Counted from the stretch's first letter, positions 33,199 through 41,839 are shown. The stretch is 64,000 nt of DNA from Catenulispora sp. GP43 (GCF_041260665.1 NZ_JBGCCT010000008.1:124001-188000), one strand, 5' to 3'. Notes: generated from the letters alone by a model not told the origin. Translations and numbers: made by a program.

Positions 33199-34281
33199 GT
33201 GTCTGAGCATCTCCACGATCACGACCACGACGGCGGCCACGCCGGCGGCCGGGGCACGGTCGAGCACGGTGCGGTCGAGCACGGCCACTCCGGCCACGGC
33301 CACGCCGGGCACAGCCACGGCGTGGCCGTGGACGCCGACCGCCGCTGGCTGCTGACCGGCCTGGGCCTGATCCTCGGCTTCATGGCGGTCGAGATCGTGA
33401 TCGGGCTGGTCGCGCACTCGCTGGCGCTGATCTCCGACGCCGCGCACATGCTCACCGACGCCGGCTCGATCCTGCTGGCGCTGTTCGCGATGCGCCTGGC
33501 GGCCCGTCCGGCGCGCGGGGGCTACACGTTCGGCCTGAAGCGTGCCGAGATCCTATCGGCGCAGGCCAACGGCGTGACACTCCTGGTGCTCTCGGCGGTG
33601 CTGGCCTTCGAGGCGGTCCGCCGGCTGCTCAACCCGCCGGAGGTGACCGGCGGCCTGGTCCTGGCCACGGCACTGGTCGGGGTGGTGGTGAACATCGCCG
33701 CGGCCTGGTCGATCTCCAAGGCGAACCGCACGTCGCTGAACGTCGAGGGCGCCTTCCAGCACATCCTGACCGACCTGTACGGCTTCATCGCCACCGCGAT
33801 CGCCGGCCTGGTGGTGGTCCTGACCGGCTACGGCCGCGCCGACGCGATCGCCACCCTGGTGGTCGTGGCGCTGATGCTCAAGGCCGGCCTGGGCCTGGTG
33901 ACCGCCGCGGGCCGCATCTTCCTGGAAGCGGCGCCGGCCGGCATCGACCCGGACGCCGTCGGCGACCAGCTGGCTGCCGTCGAGCAGGTGATAGAGGTCC
34001 ACGACCTGCACATCTGGGAGATCACCTCGGGCCAGGCGGCGCTGAGCGCGCACGTGTTGGTCGTCCCCGGCGGCGACTGCCACAAGGTGCGGCGCGTGAT
34101 GCAGCGGAAGCTGCTCGCCGAGCACGGCATCAGCCACGCGACCTTGCAGGTCGACCACCTCGGCGAGGACGAGGGCGAGGCCGAGGTGCTGCAGATCTCG
34201 CACACGGTGCCGGAGAAGGATTCGGGACACTGCGAGGACAGTCACGGGCCGGTACATCGGACCGGGCCGCACGATCACTGA
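33199..34281 (+). CDS. Cation diffusion facilitator metal exporter (CzcD/ZitB type)
   Basis: A 360-residue membrane transporter that exports Zn2+, Co2+ or Cd2+ by proton antiport. The N-terminus is His-rich (HLHDHDHDGGHAGG, GHSGHGHAGHSHG) and binds metal. Six helices follow; HSLALISDAAHMLTDAGSIL carries the HxxxD-type metal site, paired with FQHILTDLYG in helix 5. The C-terminal cytoplasmic domain shows VHDLHIWEITSGQAALSAHV. A second His-rich patch ends the protein (GHCEDSHGPVHRTGPHDH). GTG 33199 lies 5 bp after GGAG. Confidence 0.92.
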   Translation: MSEHLHDHDHDGGHAGGRGTVEHGAVEHGHSGHGHAGHSHGVAVDADRRWLLTGLGLILGFMAVEIVIGLVAHSLALISDAAHMLTDAGSILLALFAMRLAARPARGGYTFGLKRAEILSAQANGVTLLVLSAVLAFEAVRRLLNPPEVTGGLVLATALVGVVVNIAAAWSISKANRTSLNVEGAFQHILTDLYGFIATAIAGLVVVLTGYGRADAIATLVVVALMLKAGLGLVTAAGRIFLEAAPAGIDPDAVGDQLAAVEQVIEVHDLHIWEITSGQAALSAHVLVVPGGDCHKVRRVMQRKLLAEHGISHATLQVDHLGEDEGEAEVLQISHTVPEKDSGHCEDSHGPVHRTGPHDH

Positions 34282-34316
34282 GTCCTGCAAAGGGAACCGC
34301 CAGTCGCGCCGCCGGC

Positions 34317-34763
34317 CTACCCGGGCGCCCCATCACCGGCGTCGACCAGCTCCCCGACCGCCGTCGCGAGCTCGCCCCGCCGAGGCGGCCCGGACACCCG
34401 GTGCGTTATGCGCCCGGCCCCGTCGAGCAGCAGCACCGTCGGCGTGCGCAGCACCGTCAGCCGCCGTGCCAGGTCGAGGCGTTCCTCGGCGTCGATGTCC
34501 AGGTACGCCACGCTGTGGTGTTCGGCGAGTTCGCTGAGGATGCGGCGGGTCGGGCCGCAGTACTGGCAGACCTTCGAGGAGAACTGGACCAGGGTGGCCC
34601 GCGGGTCGAGGTCGATGCCCAGATCGGCGGCCGTCAGGTGCTCCGCGGTCGGCTGTTCGGCCGCGAGGGTGCGCACCGTGCCGTCCGTGCGCTTGCGCCA
34701 CAGTCCGAAGGCCGAGGCGGCGGCCAGCGCGCCGGCTGCCGCGAGCACTCCCGTGGGATCCAT
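34317..34763 (-). CDS. Thioredoxin family protein, membrane-anchored
   Basis: A 148-residue protein with an N-terminal hydrophobic helix (GVLAAAGALAAASAFGLW) and a thioredoxin fold carrying the redox site KVCQYCGPTRR; the cis-Pro loop is RTPTVLLLDGAG. It would act as a membrane-bound thiol-disulfide oxidoreductase. It is divergent from a DUF4395 membrane protein 97 bp away, a recurring pairing in actinomycetes. ATG 34763 (MDPTGVLAAAG) is chosen over a GTG three codons upstream. Confidence 0.87.
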   Translation of the reverse strand: MDPTGVLAAAGALAAASAFGLWRKRTDGTVRTLAAEQPTAEHLTAADLGIDLDPRATLVQFSSKVCQYCGPTRRILSELAEHHSVAYLDIDAEERLDLARRLTVLRTPTVLLLDGAGRITHRVSGPPRRGELATAVGELVDAGDGAPG

Positions 34764-34860
34764 GCAGCACACAGTGCCGCCGTCTCGCGGGTTATTCCTG
34801 CCTTGTCCGGTGCATGAGACGCACGTTCCCGGGCCGCGGCCGCCGACCTACCGTGGCCGG

Positions 34861-35307
34861 ATGACGAACTCGCAGGTCACCTCGCCCGCGGCGGCCCGGG
34901 GCATCGACGTGCGCGCGCCGCGTTTCGGCGCGACGCTGACCACCGTCGTGCTCCTGGTGGTGCTCGCGACCGGCAGCGGCTGGCTGCTGGCGGCCCAGGC
35001 GCTCGTCTTCGCGATCGGGGCGTTCGCCGGGCTGCGGCGTGCCCCCTACGGCCTGCTGTTCGCGCGGGTGGTCCGGCCGCGTCTCGGGCCGCCGACGGCG
35101 TTCGAGGACGAGGCGCCGCCCCGGTTCGCGCAGGGCGTGGGCCTGGTGTTCGCGGCGGTCGGGGCGGTCGGCTACCTGGCCGGGGTGCCGGTGCTGGGTG
35201 TGACGGCCACCGCGCTGGCGTTGGCCGCGGCGTTCCTCAACGCGGCGTTCGGGTTCTGCCTCGGCTGCGAGATGTACCTGGTGCTGGCCCGGGTGCGCCG
35301 CGCCTGA
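34861..35307 (+). CDS. DUF4395 membrane protein
   Basis: A 148-residue membrane protein with four helices. The conserved GIDVRAPRFGATLTTVVLLV start, PYGLLFARVVRPRLGPP and FLNAAFGFCLGCEMYL (with a CxxC at the end of the last helix) are DUF4395 hallmarks. Function unproven; the constant neighbourhood with thioredoxin-like proteins and sulfurtransferases and the buried CLGC pair suggest electron or thiol transfer across the membrane, with the divergent thioredoxin as partner. Confidence 0.9.
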   Translation: MTNSQVTSPAAARGIDVRAPRFGATLTTVVLLVVLATGSGWLLAAQALVFAIGAFAGLRRAPYGLLFARVVRPRLGPPTAFEDEAPPRFAQGVGLVFAAVGAVGYLAGVPVLGVTATALALAAAFLNAAFGFCLGCEMYLVLARVRRA

Positions 35308-35452
35308 GCCCTGAAGGTTATTGCTCGACGTTTGCAATACCGAGCCCGCTTCCCTAGGGTCCTGACCAAAGTCAGCTGCCCGCTCATTCATACGGCTTCT
35401 GACAACCGGCGTTTACGATGACCGAGCTGTATGAGCAAAGGGGGGTTGATTC

Positions 35453-35908
35453 ATGTCCACTCGTCCCGGCATTCCCGCGCTGGTCGCAGTCGCGTGCGCC
35501 GCGGTGCTGCTGGCCGGATGCTCGAGCTCTGGCACCATCAGCGCAGGCTCGGCGTCGGACACCACCGGCGGCCAGGCCGCCGGCAGCACGGGGGGCTCGG
35601 GCGGCACCGGCGGAACCTCCGGCGGCGGCAGCGACAACGGCTGCACCCAGGCGATGCTCGCGATCCAGAACGCTGAGAAGGCCCAGAACTCCGCCGACCC
35701 GCAGACCGCGCTCAAGGGCGTCAACACCTCGATAAGCCAGCTGCGCGCCGCCGCCCTCACCACGCAGAAGCCCGGCGGCAAGGACGCGATGAACAAGGTC
35801 GCCGACGACCTGCAGAACATCATGAACGCCGCGGAGGCCGGCCAGCAGCCCGACACGCAGCAGGCCCTGACCGACGCCCAGGTGGTCGCGACGGTCTGCG
35901 GGACCTGA
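35453..35908 (+). CDS. Lipoprotein, unknown function
   Basis: A 151-residue lipoprotein. The signal peptide has a clear lipobox (AVLLAGCSSSG, lipidated Cys23), followed by a Gly/Ser/Thr-rich linker and a helical domain of ~80 residues (CTQAMLAIQNAEKAQNSADP, MNKVADDLQNIMNAAEAGQQ) with one Cys at each end that may pair. No family recognised. Monocistronic; 226 bp without a gene follow, containing short CCGCCAAG repeats and nothing else I can identify. Confidence 0.8.
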   Translation: MSTRPGIPALVAVACAAVLLAGCSSSGTISAGSASDTTGGQAAGSTGGSGGTGGTSGGGSDNGCTQAMLAIQNAEKAQNSADPQTALKGVNTSISQLRAAALTTQKPGGKDAMNKVADDLQNIMNAAEAGQQPDTQQALTDAQVVATVCGT

Positions 35909-36134
35909 GCTGCGAGGTCGGTCCGCCGCCCTCAAGCCGGCCCGTCGCCGCCGCGCCGCCAAGCCGCCAAGCCGCCGCGCCGCGGGTTCGCCGGTTGGCC
36001 ACCCCTGCTCGCCGGTGACGCACGCCCCGGCCGTTTCCCGACGCAGCACGCGCGCCAGCATCCGGTCACCCCAGCTGTTGATCTTCCTGGTCGTCGATCC
36101 TCCATGGTGTCGAGCGGATACGGACCTGTGCGCC

Positions 36135-36737
36135 CTACCCGACCCGCACCCCGTCCAGGAACAGCGACACCATCTGCGTCCCCAGCTCCCGCCGCGTCAG
36201 CGGCCCCTCGGCCCGGAACCACCGGTGGATCTGCACCACGCTGCTCAAGAACGTGTTCGTGATGACGCTGGCCCCCACGTCCGCGCGGAACACCCCGGTC
36301 TTCTGCCCCTCCTCGACCAGGTCCTGGAACAGGTGCTGGTACCGGCGCCGCTCGGCGCGCACCGCGGCGGCGTGCTCGCCGGCCACCAGGTGCATCGAGC
36401 GCGCCCACACCGTCAGCGCCTCGGCGTGGTCGTCCATGTGCGCGAACAGGTCGGTCACCGCGCGGTGCAGCCGGACGTCGGCCGGGCTCTCACCTGCGGC
36501 GATGGTCTCCAGGCGGGTGGTCTGTTCAGCGAGCAGTTCGCGGTAGATGCTGGTGAGCAGTTCCTCCTTGGAACTGAACCAGTGGTACAGCGCGCCCTTG
36601 GTGACCTGCGCGGCCTCCACGATCTGGCGCGTGGTCGTGGCCTCGTATCCCTGCCGGGCGAACAAGTCCGTGGCCGCGGCGACGATCCGGTCCCTGGCCT
36701 CGCCGCGGGGCACCCTCGTCCGATCCTGCTCCGCCAT
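36135..36737 (-). CDS. TetR family regulator of acyl-CoA ligase unit
   Basis: A 200-residue repressor with the HTH at residues 10-57 (RDRIVAAATDLFARQGYEAT and IVEAAQVTKGALYHWFSSKE) and a helical C-terminal ligand domain of the TetR_C_33/FadR-like group. It is divergent from a fatty-acid-CoA ligase gene; the gap holds a good promoter followed by ACCG-N2-CGGT symmetry, so it likely senses an acyl-CoA. ATG 36737 is chosen because upstream in-frame starts run through that promoter. Confidence 0.9.
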   Translation of the reverse strand: MAEQDRTRVPRGEARDRIVAAATDLFARQGYEATTTRQIVEAAQVTKGALYHWFSSKEELLTSIYRELLAEQTTRLETIAAGESPADVRLHRAVTDLFAHMDDHAEALTVWARSMHLVAGEHAAAVRAERRRYQHLFQDLVEEGQKTGVFRADVGASVITNTFLSSVVQIHRWFRAEGPLTRRELGTQMVSLFLDGVRVG

Positions 36738-36769
36738 GTCACTCCTCGTCAGGGCTCTGATCGCACCCA

Positions 36770-36799
36770 TTGACACCGGGGATTTCAAGACGATACTAA
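36770..36799 (+). promoter_or_regulatory. Sigma-70-type promoter of the acyl-CoA ligase gene
   Basis: TTGACA (36770-36775) and TACTAA (36794-36799) with an 18-bp spacer, 51 bp upstream of the ATG. Confidence 0.65.
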
Positions 36800-36808
36800 G
36801 CGCCAAAC

Positions 36809-36826
36809 ATACCGGGCGGTCGGTCT
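36809..36826. promoter_or_regulatory. Candidate TetR operator
   Basis: ATACCGGGCGGTCGGTCT contains ACCG-GG-CGGT (36811-36820) followed by a further CGGT. It sits 10 bp downstream of the -10 box. The pattern resembles operators of fatty-acid-related TetR regulators. Confidence 0.55.
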
Positions 36827-36849
36827 GTGACCGGGAAGTGGGAACCTCG

Positions 36850-38370
36850 ATGAGCTTCAACCTCGCGACGATCCTCCGCGAGTCGCGGTACGCCTCTCCG
36901 GGCAAGCCGCTGTGCCACAGCCAGGACCGGACACTCAGCTACGAACAGGTCGACGAGGCCTCGGGACGGGTGGCCGCCGCGCTGCTCGCCCTCGGCCTTC
37001 AGCGCGGCGACCGGGTCGCGGTGCAGCTGCCGAACCTGCCGGAGTTCCTGCTCTGCTACTTCGGGATCCTCAAGGCCGGGCTGATCATGGTCCCGCTGAA
37101 CCCGCTGCTGAAGGGCCGCGAGATCGCCTATCACCTGGAGGATTCCGGCTCCAGGATCCTGGTGGCCTTCAGCCTGCTGGCCGCCGAGGCGGTCGCGGGC
37201 GCCGAGCAGGCCGGCGGGACCGAGGTCTACGTCGTGACGCTGCCCGGGTACGACCAGGTCCCGGAGGGCACCAAGCCCTTCACCGACCTGCTGGCCGCCG
37301 ACGACACCGGCGACATCGTCCCGACCAACGCCGACGACACCGCCGTGGTCCTGTACACCAGCGGCACCACCGGCAAGCCCAAGGGCGCCGAGCTGACCCA
37401 CTTCCAGCTCTACATGAACTGCTCGGTCTCCGGCGACCTGTTCGGCATCCGGCCGGACGACACGATCGTGGCGGTCCTGCCGCTGTTCCACGTGTTCGGG
37501 CTCTCCAGCGTCCTGAACGTCGTGGTCCGCTTCGCCGGCACGATGGCGCTGGTGCCGCGCTTCGAGATCGAACCGGTGCTGGACGCGATGGAGAAGCACC
37601 GTTGCACGATCTTCTCCGGCGTCCCGACGATGTACTTCGCGCTGCTGCACGCCGACACCTCCGGCCGGGACCTGTCCGCGCTGCGCGTCGGCTGCTCCGG
37701 CGGCGCCGCGATCCCGGGCGAGGTGATCCGGGCCTTCGAGGAGAAGTTCCCCGGCGTGGTGATCCTGGAGGGCTACGGCCTGTCGGAGTCGGCGAGCACC
37801 ACGACCTTCAACATCAGCGCCGAGCAGCGCAAGGTCGGCTCCATCGGCAAGCCGGTGTGGGGCGTGCAGACCCGGGTGGTCGACGACGCGGACCGGACGC
37901 TGCCGCCCGGGCCCGGCAACGTCGGCGAGATCGTCATCCGCGGCCACAACATGATGAAGGGCTACTGGAACAACCCCGAGGCCACGGCCGAGGTGTTCCG
38001 CGACGGCTGGTTCCACACCGGCGACCTCGGCTACGCCGACGAGGACGGCTACCTCTACATCGTGGACCGCAAGAAGGACCTGGTCATCCGCGGCGGGTTC
38101 AACGTCTACCCGCGGGAGGTCGAGGAGGTCCTCTACGCCCATCCGGCGATCGCCGAGGCCGCGGTGATCGGGCGCGCCGACGAGCGGCTGGGGGAGGAGG
38201 TGGTGGCGTACGTCGCGCTCAAGGCCGGAGCGCACGCCGACGAGCAGGAAGTCATCTCGTTCTGCCGAGAGCGGATGGCGCCGTACAAGTACCCGCGTGA
38301 AGTGAAGTTTCTCAGTGCCCTGCCAGTGGGGCCGACCGGCAAGATCCTCAAGAAGGAGTTGCGGACGTGA
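36850..38370 (+). CDS. Long-chain fatty acid-CoA ligase (AMP-dependent synthetase)
   Basis: A 506-residue adenylate-forming enzyme that activates a carboxylic acid with ATP and CoA. The P-loop is YTSGTTGKPKG (residues 169-179), motif A5 is LEGYGLSESASTTTFN, and the hinge and C-terminal region are DGWFHTGDLGYADEDGYLYI, DRKKDLVIRGGFNVYPREVE and GPTGKILKKELR with the catalytic Lys. It is the first gene of a two-gene unit with an MFS transporter (4-base overlap), divergent from a TetR regulator. The pair suggests uptake or efflux of an organic acid coupled to its activation. Confidence 0.92.
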   Translation: MSFNLATILRESRYASPGKPLCHSQDRTLSYEQVDEASGRVAAALLALGLQRGDRVAVQLPNLPEFLLCYFGILKAGLIMVPLNPLLKGREIAYHLEDSGSRILVAFSLLAAEAVAGAEQAGGTEVYVVTLPGYDQVPEGTKPFTDLLAADDTGDIVPTNADDTAVVLYTSGTTGKPKGAELTHFQLYMNCSVSGDLFGIRPDDTIVAVLPLFHVFGLSSVLNVVVRFAGTMALVPRFEIEPVLDAMEKHRCTIFSGVPTMYFALLHADTSGRDLSALRVGCSGGAAIPGEVIRAFEEKFPGVVILEGYGLSESASTTTFNISAEQRKVGSIGKPVWGVQTRVVDDADRTLPPGPGNVGEIVIRGHNMMKGYWNNPEATAEVFRDGWFHTGDLGYADEDGYLYIVDRKKDLVIRGGFNVYPREVEEVLYAHPAIAEAAVIGRADERLGEEVVAYVALKAGAHADEQEVISFCRERMAPYKYPREVKFLSALPVGPTGKILKKELRT

Positions 38371-40046
38371 GTTCTTCGAGCATCGCAGTGGACGCCGGTC
38401 CCGGCGTCCTGACCCGCTTCTGGCGCCGAGATCTGGCCGCCTACCCGGAGTCCGCACGCCGCTACGCCTATCTGGCGATCGTCGTGCTGACCACGATCGT
38501 GCTGTACTACCTGCTCTACATCCAGTACGCGGTGGCCACGTCGATCATCACCCGCTACCACATGACGTTCACGTACTTCGTCTGGATGTCGGTGATCGGC
38601 AACGCCGTCGGCGCCGGCTCCTCGCTGCTGGCGGGCCTGGCCGACCGCTGGGGCCGGGCCAACCTGGTGGTCTACGGGCTGCTGCTGGCCGGCGTCCTGG
38701 TGCTGATCCTGCCCAGCACGTCCACCAAGGGCGCGTTCCTGGCGCTGTTCGCCGTGCTGTTCTTCGTCGAGGGCATCATCCTGGTCGCCACCCCGGCGCT
38801 GATCCGCGACTTCTCCCCGCAGCTGGGCCGGGCCACGGCGATGGGGTTCTGGGCGATCGGGCCGGTGGTCGGCTCCCTGGTGGTGACCACGGTCACCAGT
38901 CACACGCTGAACAGTTCGACCTGGCAGGACGAGCTGCACTACTCCGGGATCAGCTCCCTGATCGTCTTCGTCGTCGCGCTGTTCGCGCTGCGCGAGCTCT
39001 CGCCGCGGCTGCGGGACCAGATCATGGTCAGCATGCGCGACCGGGCGCTGGTCGAGGCGCGGGCCCGCGGCATCGACCCGGAGCAGGAACTGGCCGGGCA
39101 CTGGCGGCAGATGCTGCGGCCGGGTATCGCCGGGCCGGCCTTCGCGGTCAGCGTGTACCTGCTGCTGTACTACGCGCTGGTCGGCAACCTGGTCATCTAC
39201 TTCTCCGCGGTCTACGGCTACAGCGAGCAGCGGGCCAACGCGGTGGCGAACTGGTACTGGGCCGCCAACGCGGTCTCCCTGGTGGTGGCCGGGCTGATCT
39301 CGGACCGGCTCAAGGTCCGCAAACCCCTGATGATGGTCGGCTGCGCCGGCACCATCACCACCACCGCGGTCTTCGCCACGCTGGCCACCCACGCCCACAC
39401 CGGCTACTACACCTTCGCGGTGCTGTTCCTGATCGGCGGCGCGCTGGCCGGCGTGACCTACGCGCCGTGGATGGCCGCGTTCACCGAGACCGTCGAGGAC
39501 CGCAACCCGGCGGCCACCGCGACCGGGCTGGCGGTGTGGGGCTGGATCCTGCGCATCGTGGTCGCGGTCTCGGCGGCGTTCGTCCCGGTGGTGGTGACCT
39601 CGGTGACCCCGGTCGTGGACCACGGCGCCGAGGTGGCCGCCGCGCAGGCCGAGGCCGGGCCGGCGCTGGCGATCATCGCCCAGCACCCCGCGGTCTTCGC
39701 CGAGCTGGCCAAGTACCCGCCGAACCCGGCCGCGATCCCGCCGAGCGTGCTGGCCCAGGCCGTGACGCAGGTCGGCATGGCGGATCTGCAGACGGTCCAG
39801 CAGGCGCAGCCGGAGATCGCAATCCTTCAGGCGCACGGCACCGAGGTCGCCAAGGCGGTCAAGGACGGGCCGCACCAATGGCAGACCTGGTGGTGGGTGG
39901 CCCTGGCCGGACAGATCGTGTTCCTGCCGTTCGCGGCGGCCATGCGCGGCCGGTGGAGTCCGCGCAAGGCCCGTGAGGACGCCGAGGCGCACGAGCAGGC
40001 GGTCGCGCGGGAGCTGGCCAAGTTGCAGGAGGCCCCGGCGCAGTAG
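38367..40046 (+). CDS. MFS transporter with large extracytoplasmic loop
   Basis: A 559-residue major facilitator with 12 helices. LADRWGRANLVVYG is the loop 2-3 motif, DRLKVRKPLMMVG its repeat. Between the last two helices there is an unusual hydrophilic insert of about 105 residues (starting at VTPVVDHGAEVAAAQAEAGP and ending before QTWWWVALAGQIVFLPF), predicted outside. Similar long loops occur in MFS proteins encoded next to acyl-CoA ligases in actinomycetes; the function of the loop is not known to me. The start overlaps the ligase stop, and a strong terminator follows. Confidence 0.88.
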   Translation: MSSSSIAVDAGPGVLTRFWRRDLAAYPESARRYAYLAIVVLTTIVLYYLLYIQYAVATSIITRYHMTFTYFVWMSVIGNAVGAGSSLLAGLADRWGRANLVVYGLLLAGVLVLILPSTSTKGAFLALFAVLFFVEGIILVATPALIRDFSPQLGRATAMGFWAIGPVVGSLVVTTVTSHTLNSSTWQDELHYSGISSLIVFVVALFALRELSPRLRDQIMVSMRDRALVEARARGIDPEQELAGHWRQMLRPGIAGPAFAVSVYLLLYYALVGNLVIYFSAVYGYSEQRANAVANWYWAANAVSLVVAGLISDRLKVRKPLMMVGCAGTITTTAVFATLATHAHTGYYTFAVLFLIGGALAGVTYAPWMAAFTETVEDRNPAATATGLAVWGWILRIVVAVSAAFVPVVVTSVTPVVDHGAEVAAAQAEAGPALAIIAQHPAVFAELAKYPPNPAAIPPSVLAQAVTQVGMADLQTVQQAQPEIAILQAHGTEVAKAVKDGPHQWQTWWWVALAGQIVFLPFAAAMRGRWSPRKAREDAEAHEQAVARELAKLQEAPAQ

Positions 40047-40067
40047 GCATGGCACATAAAAACCACT

Positions 40068-40101
40068 GACCCGCCGTCGCAAGGTTCTGCGACGGCGGGT
40101 C
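40068..40101. terminator. Bidirectional rho-independent-type hairpin
   Basis: A perfect 14-bp stem (GACCCGCCGTCGCA with its complement) around a 6-base loop AGGTTC. It lies between the convergent MFS gene (ends 40046) and the minus-strand lectin gene (ends 40123) and can serve both. A-rich sequence (ACATAAAAACCAC) precedes it on the plus strand, giving a T-run for minus-strand transcripts. Confidence 0.85.
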
Positions 40102-40122
40102 GGATGTTCGTCAGGGCTCAGA

Positions 40123-41559
40123 TCAAACGCCGAACAGCCAGAACCACTGGCTCTGGTCCCCGGTGTTGCACGGGGCCATCGTGAGCCACTGCTTGACGCC
40201 GGGGCTGGACAGGCAGGTCCCGGTCTTCTTGTTCTTCAGCACTCCGTAGTTCGTGTTGCCCGGGATGCTGGTCAGCGTCCACTGCTGGAAGTCGACCGTC
40301 AGGTGCGCCTGCAGACCCGCGACGAAGTTCCAGTCGTCGGAGATGTCGACGTCGGTGTTGTTCGGGTCGTTGTTCTGGTCCACCTGCAGGACCTTCGTGC
40401 CGGCGCTCTCCGGCTGGTCGTTGGACTGGATGACGATGCTGCCGTCGGCGTACTGCCAGATCGTCCAGGTCTGGGCCGGGGTGTGGTTGGTGGGCCAGAT
40501 GTCCACCTGCTGGCCGTCGTTGAACTTGTCCATGTTCAGGTCGACGGAGGCGTTGGCCGCGTAGTTGAGGATGTTCGTCGTCTTGGTATGGACCGGCGGC
40601 GGCGGGGGAGCGGGCTTGGAGGTGGACGCCGGCGGCGGGGGAGCGGGCTTGGACGTGGACGCCGGCGGCGGGGCGGCGCTGGACGGCGGCGGCGGAGCCT
40701 GGCTCGTCGTCGGCTTCGGCGGCGGGCTGCTGGACGACGACGACGGCGGCGGTGTCGGCTGCATGACGATGACCGTCGGCGCGGTGGCGGCGACCGGCTG
40801 CGGCGAGGCTTGGGCGCTGGTGGCGAAGGAGGGGTGGATGCCGAACCACAGGGCCAGGATCGCCACGGCCGCTGCCGACAGGAACATCAGCAGGCGCTGA
40901 AGCCAGCGGGGCAGCAGTGCCGACTGCATATACGTGCCCTGCAAGCTGATCGGCTGCCCCAGCCCGGAGGGTGTCACCGTCAGGTTGTACTGGTGCTTCG
41001 CCTTGACGCCGAACCACAGCAGCCGCCCCGGCCGCACGGTGAATTTGGTGAATTGCGCGCGTCCGGGTTGCAGGCGCAGCGCCGGGGTGCGGATGTCGAC
41101 CTGCAGGTTGGAGTTGGTCGACGTCGAGGCGACCGCGGCGCTGGTGACGACATTGCTGTAGTTGTCGACGGCGAGTTTGACGCGGCCGCGGTGCCAGCCT
41201 CGGGTTTGGGTTGGGAGGAGTTCGGCGCGCAGGTCTGCGAATTCTGCGACGCGCAGGGTGCCTTCGATGGCGTGGGTGTTTTCCCGGTCTTCGCGGGGGG
41301 TGACTTTCACCGCGTAGGGCTGCGGGCCGGCTTGGGCTTCGGCGCTGCGGGGCGGGGTGAAGGTGAGCTGCGCGGTGCCGGTGGTGCCGGGATACAGGCG
41401 CAGAGTCTGCGGTTCGATGGCGGCCCATTGTCCGGGGTCGCCGGTGGCCTGCAGGTGGTATTCCTCGACGATGTCGCCGGTGTTGCGCACGGTGATGGTC
41501 ACCGCGGCCTCGGCGCCCGGTTCGACGTCCGCCGTCACCGGGTTCAGGTCAACCCACAC
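40123..41559 (-). CDS. eCIS-associated membrane protein: Ig-like N-domain, one TM helix, Pro-rich stalk, ricin-type C-domain
   Basis: A 478-residue protein divergent from the sheath gene. Residues 1-215 are two beta-sandwich (COG1470/Ig-like) domains (DVEPGAEAAVTITVRNTGDI, LYPGTTGTAQLTFTPP, RLQPGRAQFTKFTVRPGRLL). One helix follows at ~222-240 (LLMFLSAAAVAILALWFGI), then a stalk of repeated PPPPASTSKPAP at ~267-325 and a ricin-type lectin domain with QQVDIWP, TWTIWQYADGSIVIQ and QWFWLFGV. With no signal peptide, the N-domains should face the cytoplasm and the lectin the outside. This layout resembles the CisA membrane protein reported to tie Streptomyces eCIS particles to the membrane; homology is my inference. 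GTG 41559 follows AGGGAGC. Confidence 0.72.
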   Translation of the reverse strand: MWVDLNPVTADVEPGAEAAVTITVRNTGDIVEEYHLQATGDPGQWAAIEPQTLRLYPGTTGTAQLTFTPPRSAEAQAGPQPYAVKVTPREDRENTHAIEGTLRVAEFADLRAELLPTQTRGWHRGRVKLAVDNYSNVVTSAAVASTSTNSNLQVDIRTPALRLQPGRAQFTKFTVRPGRLLWFGVKAKHQYNLTVTPSGLGQPISLQGTYMQSALLPRWLQRLLMFLSAAAVAILALWFGIHPSFATSAQASPQPVAATAPTVIVMQPTPPPSSSSSSPPPKPTTSQAPPPPSSAAPPPASTSKPAPPPPASTSKPAPPPPPVHTKTTNILNYAANASVDLNMDKFNDGQQVDIWPTNHTPAQTWTIWQYADGSIVIQSNDQPESAGTKVLQVDQNNDPNNTDVDISDDWNFVAGLQAHLTVDFQQWTLTSIPGNTNYGVLKNKKTGTCLSSPGVKQWLTMAPCNTGDQSQWFWLFGV

Positions 41560-41791
41560 GAATCGCTGCTCCCTGACAAAGCCCTGCCGCCCGCACGGGA
41601 TCGTTGCGGGCGGTCCTGCCGGAACACCATACGGGCCGGTCAGGAGCCGTAGACGCCGCTGCCGGGATTCCTGGACCCGAGGTCCTGCCACCGCCGCCCG
41701 TAGGGGCAGCGGGCAGTGCCCTCGCGTCCGTCCCTGTGGACCTTCCGGCGGGAGCGCGGCATCGGTCAGTGTGGCGGCTGAACTTTTTTGC

Positions 41792-41823
41792 CCGAGTACG
41801 GGTTCCGGCCCGAGTACGGTTTT
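41792..41823 (+). promoter_or_regulatory. Two direct repeats CCCGAGTACGGKTT in the sheath-gene leader
   Basis: CCCGAGTACGGGTT (41792-41805) and CCCGAGTACGGTTT (41810-41823) recur with an 18-bp period, ending 17 bp before the sheath ATG. Each contains CCG-N4-CGG symmetry. They sit in the 280-bp divergent gap at the head of the eCIS operon and are candidate regulator sites. The rest of the gap holds no gene that I can support. Confidence 0.6.
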
Positions 41824-41839
41824 CGAGGAGACATCGACC

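Noticed and set aside
35316-35341. Hairpin GGTTATTGC / GCAATACC after the DUF4395 gene as a terminator
   Set aside because: The stem is AT-rich and contains a mismatch/bulge, and there is no T-run; too weak to list as a feature.
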